From positions 1 to 57,174 of the forward strand of contig CAZEAN010000026.1 in NCBI GenBank assembly GCA_964510225.1: a stretch of 57,174 nucleotides of DNA, in the 5' to 3' direction. Shown in pieces: positions 17,021 through 23,563 of the stretch; position 1 is the stretch's first letter; every line of letters starts with the position of its first letter. Under the pieces are notes generated by a model. That model saw only the letters and a program-made list of their open reading frames with translations. It did no database searches and was not told the DNA's origin. The translations under genes were made by a program, and so were the position numbers. Source of the DNA: CAZEAN01 sp964510225 (GTDB lineage: Bacteria > Planctomycetota > Planctomycetia > Isosphaerales > Isosphaeraceae).

Positions 17021-17179
17021 AATGCCGTCCGAGACGCTTTTGAGAACCCGCAGTTCAGGTGGGAGCCTCAGGCTCACTGGCGAGGCCGAGGAGCCGTATT
17101 GGCCCCCTACGGGTATGATCGTAGGTTCGCCAAAAGTGCCGCCTCTCGCGAACATGGCAGAGGCATTTAGTGTGCCCTA
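17021..17179 (-). ncRNA. Candidate structured RNA upstream of fau (6S-like or leader RNA)
   Basis: Read on the reverse strand, this segment folds into a rod closed by four collinear helices: AAUGCC (17167-17162) with GGCAUU (17026-17021); CGAGA (17148-17144) with UCUCG (17034-17030); CUUUUG (17136-17131) with CAAAAG (17042-17037); GAACC (17128-17124) with GGUUC (17048-17044). The apex holds three small hairpins: CUACG/CGUAG (17124-17107, sharing one base with the last helix), GGGGCC/GGCUCC (17106-17090) and GAGCC/GGCUC (17075-17063). The 5' part has AUGUUCGCGAGAGGCGG, which resembles the 5' strand of proteobacterial 6S RNA, and fau/ygfA is the classic 6S neighbour. The multi-hairpin apex is not typical of 6S, so a cis-acting leader of fau is equally possible. 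A short frame here has no ribosome-binding site. Confidence 0.55.
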
Positions 17180-17185
17180 CATAGA

Positions 17186-17214
17186 ACTGTATCAGCGAGC
17201 CTGAAGGCTTTCAA
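17186..17214 (-). promoter_or_regulatory. Sigma-70-like promoter for the structured RNA and fau
   Basis: On the reverse strand, TTGAAA (17214-17209) and TACAGT (17191-17186) are separated by exactly 17 nt. Transcription would start near 17179, just ahead of the structured segment. Confidence 0.55.
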
Positions 17215-17267
17215 GTCGACACGAGGCCGCCTTTGCACGCGACCAAATCGAGCGTCTGAGAAGTTGG

Positions 17268-18038
17268 TCAACGACCTTGTGCGGAAGGTGTCTGGTGACC
17301 ACGGAGACGTTGTAGTTGATCCCGAATCCGGGCTGCTTCTTCGTAATCTTCGCGAGCGACTGCGTGATCAAGCTGTTCTTCTAAACGTTCAAGCGGATCC
17401 AGTTTACGTTCCTGTTCAACCTCTTTGCGCCACTGTCGAAGAAGTGAAATCTCTTGACACTGGTTGGCCTGATCCTCTTGTTCGTAATCTTCAAAAAATT
17501 TCTTAATCAGGCGAATCCCTTCATCGATGTGATGAAGCGCTTCTCGGTGCTCGCTCCGATCAATCGCTTGGTGTGCCAAGGCCCGGGCTCGCATCATCGT
17601 GACATAAGGCCGATACTGATCAAACGCCAGTTGATCGCGGGTTTCTTGAGCGTGCGTGCGGACAAACTGAAAGAGTCGGAGATTTCGATCCGTGTCACGG
17701 GCAACGAGATCATAGCGACCTAAATGAAACAAAGCGACATAGCGATGATAGTATTGGATCCCTTCTCGCATTAGATGAGCACAGGCTTCTTGCTGAAGTT
17801 CATACGATTGTCCTTGAAGTCGAGCTGATTCTGCCTCCGCTTCATAATGATCCAAATACGAAGTTGTATCGAAGGGTTGAAGACCGTCAGGTCTCCCTTC
17901 AAGCTCCATCTGGAGTAGGCCGAGATCGAGGCGCTGTTGCAGTTTTTCTTTGCCATCTTCCCCCGTTATGATCCGAACCTGGAGGTCATCTGGATCATGT
18001 TCCCAACCATTAAGGATCGAGCCGATATCGAGGCTCAC
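17268..18038 (-). CDS. UVR-motif-containing helical protein
   Basis: The 256-residue protein is mostly alpha-helical and ends with a UVR motif, LEEQLDHAVAREDYEEAARIRDQLQRL, the short helical hairpin by which UvrB and UvrC (and McsA) bind partners. The N-terminal part begins SLDIGSILNGWEHDPDDLQVRI; the middle (about 60-200) is helical and TPR-like, containing a bin of ALHHIDEGIRLIKKFFEDYE. The function is unknown; similar UVR proteins occur in planctomycetes. I choose GTG 18038 because AAGGAG (18050-18045) lies exactly 6 nt before it; longer starts at 18056 or 18113 place this Shine-Dalgarno sequence inside the gene. It precedes the structured RNA and fau on the same strand. Confidence 0.7.
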   Translation of the reverse strand: MSLDIGSILNGWEHDPDDLQVRIITGEDGKEKLQQRLDLGLLQMELEGRPDGLQPFDTTSYLDHYEAEAESARLQGQSYELQQEACAHLMREGIQYYHRYVALFHLGRYDLVARDTDRNLRLFQFVRTHAQETRDQLAFDQYRPYVTMMRARALAHQAIDRSEHREALHHIDEGIRLIKKFFEDYEQEDQANQCQEISLLRQWRKEVEQERKLDPLERLEEQLDHAVAREDYEEAARIRDQLQRLRGHQTPSAQGR

Positions 18039-18096
18039 GGGGTTCTCCTTCTTCATCTTGAACAAAATAGATTGGCTGCTGAGAACAACAACTTGA

Positions 18097-18120
18097 AGAA
18101 AAATTACACTCATTAGTGTA
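18097..18120 (-). terminator. Possible short intrinsic terminator after the DUF4912 unit
   Basis: On the reverse strand a perfect 6-bp stem (TACACT/AGTGTA with a 4-nt loop, 18120-18105) is followed by A-T then TTTTTCTTC. The stem is AT-rich and weak; it could also be an operator for the UVR gene. Confidence 0.3.
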
Positions 18121-18145
18121 CGCGGATTGAGCCGTCACGGCGACC

Positions 18146-18211
18146 ATTTCCAACAAACGCCATGCAACCCTCGAGATCGGCAGCGAGGAATGCATGGCGT
18201 TTGTTGGAAAT
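18146..18211. repeat. 21-bp perfect inverted repeat forming a long hairpin
   Basis: The arms 18146-18166 and 18191-18211 are perfect reverse complements (each begins or ends in ATTTCC/GGAAAT and contains AACAAACGCC or its complement). The 24-nt centre contains a further 5-bp stem CCTCG/CGAGG (18169-18173 and 18184-18188). No T run follows on either strand, so it is not a standard terminator. It lies between the DUF4912 gene and the UVR gene. Confidence 0.95.
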
Positions 18212-18299
18212 CAGGATCTCAGGCGTCGTTTTCAAAGCTCGCTGATGTTTCAGGGCCAGATCCGTTGACCATCGCATCGCTCTTCAAGAGTCCTCGAAC

Positions 18300-19469
18300 T
18301 CAAAGCTCGTTTCCATCATGGATCATCGGTTCAAGCTCTTTGGTGTTGCGTTCAACCGCGAGGACGATGGTTCGTTCTTCGATTCCGTCAGGGCTGGAGG
18401 AGACCGCAGGGATGATCTGTCGGTTGTCAGGCAATTGGAATCGGACACTGAACGAACCGTCGGGGCGGATTTTCACCGGTTCCCCTTGCATTGTGACCTT
18501 CGCATTGGGTTCAGTCGTTCCAAAGACGACCAATTCCGCGTCGATTTCGAAATGGAAGCCACGACTTCCCGTGCCGGGGTGGAGTGCACCCGTCCCCAGG
18601 CTTGTGAGATTCAGCGGATTCATCGGTCGACGCAACTGTTGCTCAAAAACCTCTTGGAGGTCTGTGGAGACCGCACCACCGTTGAGGGACTGGCTGTAGA
18701 TCCGCTGGTAACGCTCATCGACGCTTGCCCAATGCTCATCGAGTGCGTCGGCACAACCGGCTCGAGGTGTTGTCACGACATTCGATCGTGCGAGGACGAA
18801 GAACTTGTTCTGTCGTGATAAGTAACCGATGTCGATGCGATAAGATCGTGGAGGATCATTAACATCGATATACCAATTGTTGACCCCGCCGTGGATAGAA
18901 ATGTCGCGGACTACTCGTTCGGCGTTGGCGGTCGTGTCTTCGCTTGTGACGTCCATCACCCGGAGGATCGGCCGAGCCGTATGCCAGTCTTGACCCATCG
19001 CCGCTTGGGCACGCCCCAGAGTCGCTCGACTGAGCTCCCAATATGTGTGCAGCCAGAAGGGGTCACGGACCGAAACGATGATCCGATCCTTCGCACAACC
19101 GTGATTCAGCCGGGTTGAGCCCTCTGACTCTTCGGCAAGAGCAGAAGAACTTGCTGCTGGAGTCTTAGCAGCAACTTTACGCTTCCGACGATCGACGGTC
19201 CCTTTTGATGGAGCCGGCTTCGTAAGCCCAGGCGATTTAGGCGAGGGTGCCTTGGCGATCGTCTTCGTCTTGGTCTTCGAAGCGGTTGTGCTTGACTTTG
19301 TGGTGGCACTCGCCGCGCGTCGCTTGGATGCGGACGACACCTTGACCATGGAAGCAAGCACCTGCACCAACTGATCTTTTCTCATCGCATGCCAACCGGT
19401 GATACCCCGGTCACGTGCCATCCGAACGAGATCTTTCTTGGTGCAGTCCTTGAGTGTCTCGAGGGTCAT
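18300..19469 (-). CDS. DUF4912 protein with Rho-N/SAP-like N-terminus
   Basis: The 389-residue protein starts with a helical segment LKDCTKKDLVRMARDRGITG then MRKDQLVQVLAS (about 1-42), which matches the Rho N-terminal/SAP-like nucleic-acid-binding hairpin. A low-complexity linker rich in Lys, Ser, Thr, Ala and Pro follows (about 43-120). Residues about 120-275 form the DUF4912 domain, with DRIIVSVRDPFWLHTYWELSRAT, NNWYIDVNDPPRSYRIDIGY and FFVLARSN. A C-terminal beta region (about 300-389) contains FHFEIDAELVVFGTTEPNA and PDGSFSVRFQLPD, an Ig/CNA-like pattern. No enzymatic motif; a nucleic-acid-associated or cell-envelope role remains open. It is the first gene of the reverse-strand run toward fau. 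Confidence 0.75.
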   Translation of the reverse strand: MTLETLKDCTKKDLVRMARDRGITGWHAMRKDQLVQVLASMVKVSSASKRRAASATTKSSTTASKTKTKTIAKAPSPKSPGLTKPAPSKGTVDRRKRKVAAKTPAASSSALAEESEGSTRLNHGCAKDRIIVSVRDPFWLHTYWELSRATLGRAQAAMGQDWHTARPILRVMDVTSEDTTANAERVVRDISIHGGVNNWYIDVNDPPRSYRIDIGYLSRQNKFFVLARSNVVTTPRAGCADALDEHWASVDERYQRIYSQSLNGGAVSTDLQEVFEQQLRRPMNPLNLTSLGTGALHPGTGSRGFHFEIDAELVVFGTTEPNAKVTMQGEPVKIRPDGSFSVRFQLPDNRQIIPAVSSSPDGIEERTIVLAVERNTKELEPMIHDGNEL

Positions 19470-19737
19470 TCTCTGGCCACTCCGTCCCGGGCCGCAATCT
19501 GGCGGCGATCAACGCGACCCGATGGGTCTACTCGGGCATCCTCCTTGAGTAGGCCGATCCTGGAGTAATCCTTGCCTCCCGGACTGCGAATGTCGGGGTT
19601 TATCACGGGTTGCTTCGAAGCTTGGTCGACCCAAATCCACCAACATCGTGAACAAAATCAGTAGTGATCAGATACCTCGATGATCCGACAACTGATTTCG
19701 ACACGTCTCGAACCAAGCAAGGAGGCATAACGCATCA

Positions 19738-19806
19738 ATGCCCTGCATCGAATGCGGATTTCTCCGTTGCGATGGTACTACGTTGGGAAGACGTGCGTGC
19801 ATGTAA
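19738..19806 (+). CDS. Possible 22-residue cysteine-rich micro-ORF
   Basis: ATG 19738 opens a 22-codon frame starting MPCIECGFLRCDG and containing Cys at positions 3, 6, 11 and 20, a pattern that could bind a metal ion. AAGGAGG (19719-19725) is a full Shine-Dalgarno match but lies 12 nt upstream, longer than ideal. It is too short to judge by codon use and could be chance. Confidence 0.2.
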   Translation: MPCIECGFLRCDGTTLGRRACM

Positions 19807-20033
19807 GCCATTCCCTGTAGGAGCGTTAAGCAATGATGTGATAACCGACCCACTGGCTATACCACGATTTCGCATCAGTTGTCAACGAGAAGCACAAAAC
19901 AGAGCACAGCGAAAGTGCTCTCAACTCGCCTGATTGAGCCAATCGTCTTGAGGAACTCGATTACAATTTCGACGATGGATCATTCGTCTCCAGCGTACTC
20001 TGTGAAAAAAATCTCAAAGTCGCTTTCGGGGAG

Positions 20034-20063
20034 TTGACATCGGCGTCCTGGGTCGATTAATTA
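20034..20063 (+). promoter_or_regulatory. Candidate promoter of the atp operon
   Basis: A perfect TTGACA at 20034-20039 is followed after 18 nt by TAATTA (20058-20063). Transcription would start near 20070, leaving an untranslated leader of about 160 nt before atpZ. Confidence 0.5.
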
Positions 20064-20229
20064 ATTTGTATTCGGTTGCGAAAAATGACTCAGGTAAGCT
20101 TGTCTGCAACACCAACCTCGGGTCAACTTTCCTTTCGGATAAGTATCCAATCGACTTCGAAAGATCATCATCTCATTGGTCATCGGTTCTGCAAGCTATT
20201 CTTAGGCTGGATCTGCTGGAGTTTTCCGT

Positions 20230-20475
20230 TTGCCTGAACCAAATCCTGGATCACCCTTATCGACCGGGATTCAATGGGCGTATCGGATTTCAGCGATCGG
20301 GCTTGAGTTCTCTGCCCCCGCACTTCTCGGTGCCCTAATCGATCGTCGATGGGATTTGAGCCCAGTGGCCACCCTGATTGGAGCCACCATTGGGTTTGCC
20401 GTGGGCCTTACCCACTTGATCCAAATCAGCACACGAATAGGCGATACAACTCGATCACCTGAGAAGCCGAAATAG
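20230..20475 (+). CDS. atpZ: AtpZ/AtpI-like F0F1-ATPase assembly-associated protein
   Basis: The 81-residue protein has two membrane helices: about 15-38 (WAYRISAIGLEFSAPALLGALI) and about 47-68 (ATLIGATIGFAVGLTHLIQI), joined by a short DRRWDLSP turn. This is the pattern of the small ATPase gene1 (AtpZ) family encoded first in atp operons, proposed to help magnesium/calcium supply or c-ring assembly. The start is TTG at 20230, with GGAG at 20217-20220 about 9 nt before; no ATG exists in frame nearby. atpB follows after 123 bp. Confidence 0.7.
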   Translation: MPEPNPGSPLSTGIQWAYRISAIGLEFSAPALLGALIDRRWDLSPVATLIGATIGFAVGLTHLIQISTRIGDTTRSPEKPK

Positions 20476-20598
20476 GCTACATCACGAAATCACCTTGATT
20501 GGCCCCAAATCAGTGGTCAAGCGTGGTGGGAAAGTTCATCGTGGTAAGCGGATTATCACCGGACAGACAGTTTCTCCCAGGCACCTAAAAGTTGAATC

Positions 20599-21414
20599 AT
20601 GGCTGAAGCATCCCACGAACATAGTCCGCTCGACCATGTGGTTGACCACTCAAATTTAGAGTTGCCGTTCTTGGGCGAGCTTGAATTGCCAACCTTGTTC
20701 GGGATTCAAGTCACACGTTTCATGGTGATGGAAGGAGTTGCGGCGATCTTGATGATTGCCATCTTCGTACCGCTCTCACGACATGCGGCCGCTTCGTTGG
20801 TTACCAAGGGGAAGTTCCTTAACATCTTCGAATCGATGCTCTTGTTCGTCCGAGACCAGATCGCGAAACCAGCGATTGGTCATGATGCGTATAAGTTTCT
20901 TCCCTATCTGTGGACGGTCTTCTTCTTCGTCCTGTTCTGCAACTTACTGGGGATGATCCCTGGTGGGGCTTCAGCGACCGGAAACATCAACGTCACTGTG
21001 GTGCTCGCACTCATGACGTTGGGTACTGTTGTCTTCGCTGGGATCCGTGAGATGGGGCCGTTGGGCTTCTTCACCAATCTTGTCCCCGCGATGGATGTAC
21101 CGATCTTGCTGAAGCCGATCCTCTGGCCACTCTTGTTTGTGATCGAATTGGCCGGACTATTAATCAAGCATGTGGTGCTTTCAGTCCGGCTCTTCGCGAA
21201 TATGATGGCAGGACACATTGTGCTCGCCGTGATCCTGAACTTTGCGATTCAGGCTGCGACTGCGGAAATCTACATCCAAGCTCCAGTGATCGCCGCGAGC
21301 GTTGGTGGTGTCGTACTGTTGAGCTTCCTCGAAATCTTCGTGGCATTCCTGCAAGCTTACATCTTCACCTTTTTGACTGGACTCTTTATCGGCTCCGCTG
21401 TCCACACACACTAA
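20599..21414 (+). CDS. atpB: F0F1 ATP synthase subunit a
   Basis: Subunit a forms the stator half-channels that carry ions to the c-ring. The 271-residue protein starts with a His-rich polar N-terminus (EASHEHSPLDHVVDHSN) and has five to six membrane helices. The essential arginine helix is LIKHVVLSVRLFANMMAGH, with the invariant Arg in SVRLFANM, and the last helix contains AFLQAYIFTFLTGLFIGSA. Length and layout are normal. ATG 20599 is the clear start. It is second in the operon and precedes atpE by 133 bp. Confidence 0.95.
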   Translation: MAEASHEHSPLDHVVDHSNLELPFLGELELPTLFGIQVTRFMVMEGVAAILMIAIFVPLSRHAAASLVTKGKFLNIFESMLLFVRDQIAKPAIGHDAYKFLPYLWTVFFFVLFCNLLGMIPGGASATGNINVTVVLALMTLGTVVFAGIREMGPLGFFTNLVPAMDVPILLKPILWPLLFVIELAGLLIKHVVLSVRLFANMMAGHIVLAVILNFAIQAATAEIYIQAPVIAASVGGVVLLSFLEIFVAFLQAYIFTFLTGLFIGSAVHTH

Positions 21415-21547
21415 TCGATTCGAGAGACCAGCTCATCTTCGGCCAGTCGACACGTTACTACTCTATCGACCAATTGATTGACCCGTTTCCCACGCCGAGT
21501 GCCTACCGCACTACCGCGTGCACCCCTCCTGAGGAGTCTCGCTTCCC

Positions 21548-21898
21548 ATGAAGTCCGCCACGATCGTTGCCCTGACCTTCTTTGCGTTACTGTTCGCAAC
21601 GACCACAACCACCTTCGCCCAGGAATTCGTTGCGGAAACCGTGAATGACGCAGCGCGAATTGCGGCGGCAGAAGCTGAAAAATCGGCCTCCGACATGCGC
21701 GCGATCGGTGTCGGACTGGTGATCATTGGTGCCGGTGCTGGTATCGGCTGGCTCACTCGGTCGGCTGTCGAAAGCATGGCTCGGCAACCTGAAATCGCTG
21801 GTAACATTCAGACCGCGATGATTATCTCGGCCGCGCTGATTGAAGGGGTTGCCTTCTTCGCGTTGATTATCATCGGATTCATTCTCAGAATGTACTAA
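21548..21898 (+). CDS. atpE: F0F1 ATP synthase subunit c with N-terminal signal-like extension
   Basis: Subunit c builds the rotating ring. At 116 residues it is longer than the usual 70-80 because residues 1-24 form a hydrophobic signal-like leader (TIVALTFFALLFATTTTTFA then QEF), followed by a polar linker (about 25-50). The core hairpin has the glycine helix AIGVGLVIIGAGAGIGWL, the polar loop ARQPEI, and the second helix AALIEGVAFFALIIIGF with the ion-carrying Glu. Glu is followed by Gly rather than Ser/Thr, and no Na-type Gln is seen in the first helix, so proton coupling is likely. Such leader-bearing c subunits would be cleaved or inserted as three helices. Confidence 0.95.
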   Translation: MKSATIVALTFFALLFATTTTTFAQEFVAETVNDAARIAAAEAEKSASDMRAIGVGLVIIGAGAGIGWLTRSAVESMARQPEIAGNIQTAMIISAALIEGVAFFALIIIGFILRMY

Positions 21899-22097
21899 GG
21901 ATGTCGTGCGAGCGATCTTCCACAGAAAAATGGGGATGGTTCCTAAGCGAGATGAAGCCAAGACTCCGCGCTGTTCGGGACCATCTTCTCATGTTTCTTG
22001 ATGTCGACCGAGATGACATTACTGACTGCATTACTGCACGAGATCTCCATTCGATTTCGACTCTGATCTGCCAGACAGTTCTCCACCGGGAGCCTCG

Positions 22098-22805
22098 ATG
22101 GACACGCCATCCGTTACAACAGAATCGCGGCTAACTCTCGCCACGATGTTGGTCCTCTTGTTTGCGTTCTTCAGCCTGGTCGTGAATCCGTCGGCAGTTC
22201 TCGCCCAAGAGAGCGAGGTGGAATCGGGTGGAGAAGCAGGTGAGTCAGAAGCTGAGGAACATAGCGAGACTGAGGGTGAACCAAACATTCTCGAAGCACA
22301 ACCGACTCTTGCTGTCTACACGCTAATTGTATTCCTCATTGTTTTGGGTGTGCTTCGTTACTACGCTTGGGGTCCACTCTCCAAGGCACTTGCTGAGCGA
22401 GAAGCACGACTCGAAGAGAACTTCCAGAAGGCAGAAGAGGCACGGGCAGCCGCCGCTGCACTCCTCGAAAAACATCAACGCCAGATGGAAGAGGCTCAGG
22501 ATCAAGTCCGCCAGATTATGGAGGATGCTCGCATCAAAGCACAGGCGGCTTATGATCAGCGGCTCGAACAAGCACGGACTGATGCCGAGCAGACCGCTAC
22601 CCGAGCCCGCAGCGAAATAAGCCTCGCTAAGGAACAAGCGATCACCGAACTCTACACTAAGTCGGCTGAGGCAGCTGTCCAAGTGGCCGGGCAAGTCCTC
22701 CGAAAAGAAATCAGCGAGGATGAGCATCGTCGGCTGATTTTGATGGCGTCTGAGGAGCTTCAAGCCGTTGGGACCACCAATGGGCAGGGAGGCAAACTCG
22801 GATGA
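22098..22805 (+). CDS. atpF: F0F1 ATP synthase subunit b with N-terminal signal-like extension
   Basis: Subunit b is the peripheral stalk. The 235-residue protein is long: residues about 12-36 form a first hydrophobic segment ending in AVLAQES, which looks like a signal peptidase site, then an acidic spacer rich in Glu, Ser and Gly (37-62). The true membrane anchor is at about 68-90 (PTLAVYTLIVFLIVLGVLRYY then AWGPLSKAL). The rest is a long coiled coil rich in Ala, Glu, Arg and Gln, ending EISEDEHRRLILMASEELQ. The 3' end overlaps atpH by 4 bp (ATGA), so the two are translationally coupled. The 199 bp before it contain no supported gene. Confidence 0.95.
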   Translation: MDTPSVTTESRLTLATMLVLLFAFFSLVVNPSAVLAQESEVESGGEAGESEAEEHSETEGEPNILEAQPTLAVYTLIVFLIVLGVLRYYAWGPLSKALAEREARLEENFQKAEEARAAAAALLEKHQRQMEEAQDQVRQIMEDARIKAQAAYDQRLEQARTDAEQTATRARSEISLAKEQAITELYTKSAEAAVQVAGQVLRKEISEDEHRRLILMASEELQAVGTTNGQGGKLG

Positions 22806-23452
22806 CCGCCACCACATCCTCTGCTTCTACTACTCCCGATGTGTCGGGAACTGTCTTTGAGGAAGGTGCAGCTGAACTGGCGCGGATTTATGCAGTCGCC
22901 CTCCTCGATGCGGCCGAATCAACGACGGAATTGGACGCCATCGTCAATGATCTCGAGGAGTTGGTTCAGGATCTCTGGAACTCGGAAACTGGCTTCGGTG
23001 AGTTGATGAGTTCCGTGATGACAGACGCTTCGAAACGGGATGATCTGTTGGTCCGTATCTTTGAAGGACGTGCCCATCCGACTCTTCTCCGCTTCCTCCG
23101 GATCCTGAATCAGCGTGATCGCCTGGTTTTGACTCCCTTGGTTGCTCAAGTAGCCCGGGTCATCCTAGACCGTCGGAACAACCGAGTTCCCGTCACTATC
23201 CGATCGGCTGTTCCGCTCAACGCGGAACTCCTCGCGGAAATTGAGCCGAAGCTCAAGACTTTAGTCGATGGTGGTACGCCTGTTGTGACCTCCGAGGTCG
23301 ATCCTGAGCTGATCGGTGGCCTCGTTGTACAGGTTGGCGATCAGGTTTACGATGCCTCTGTCCGCCATCACCTCAACCAGATCAGAGAGAACCTGTCGAG
23401 TCGTCTCGGTACCGAAGTTCGTCGTAAGACAGCCGAACTGATCATTGGGTAA
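22802..23452 (+). CDS. atpH: F0F1 ATP synthase subunit delta
   Basis: Subunit delta joins the peripheral stalk to the alpha3beta3 head. The 216-residue protein has a Thr/Ser-rich N-terminus of about 24 residues, the helical domain starting ELARIYAVALLDAAE, the LLRFLRILNQRDRLVLTPLVA segment, and the C-terminal beta-rich part with PELIGGLVVQVGDQVYDASV, which is the family signature. It overlaps atpF by 4 bp and is followed by atpA after 111 bp. Confidence 0.95.
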   Translation: MTATTSSASTTPDVSGTVFEEGAAELARIYAVALLDAAESTTELDAIVNDLEELVQDLWNSETGFGELMSSVMTDASKRDDLLVRIFEGRAHPTLLRFLRILNQRDRLVLTPLVAQVARVILDRRNNRVPVTIRSAVPLNAELLAEIEPKLKTLVDGGTPVVTSEVDPELIGGLVVQVGDQVYDASVRHHLNQIRENLSSRLGTEVRRKTAELIIG

Positions 23453-23563
23453 GCCCAGCCCCTGGATTCCAGCGACCCGACATCATTCAGACCGACACAG
23501 ATAGATTCGATCTCTTGAGATTGAGACACTTTGTGATCGATCTCCAGCCTGAGGAATGCCCCC

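Larger units (their letters stand above)
19470..20229. other. Long intergenic region upstream of the ATP synthase operon
   Basis: These 760 bases separate the divergent DUF4912 gene and the atp operon. They hold a possible cysteine-rich micro-ORF (19738-19806) and a promoter-like pair at 20034-20063. Frames at 19664-19933 and 20066-20338 lack convincing start sites or family features. I see no tRNA cloverleaf. Confidence 0.5.

Noticed and set aside
16965..17204. Overlapping plus- and minus-strand frames of 60-80 codons upstream of fau
   Set aside because: Neither has a ribosome-binding site; the collinear helices and promoter argue for an RNA instead.
20066..20338. 90-codon frame ahead of atpZ
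   Set aside because: Overlaps atpZ in another frame and lacks membrane segments or a ribosome-binding site.
21901..22134. 77-codon frame between atpE and atpF
   Set aside because: No Shine-Dalgarno sequence, overlaps the atpF start, no family resemblance.
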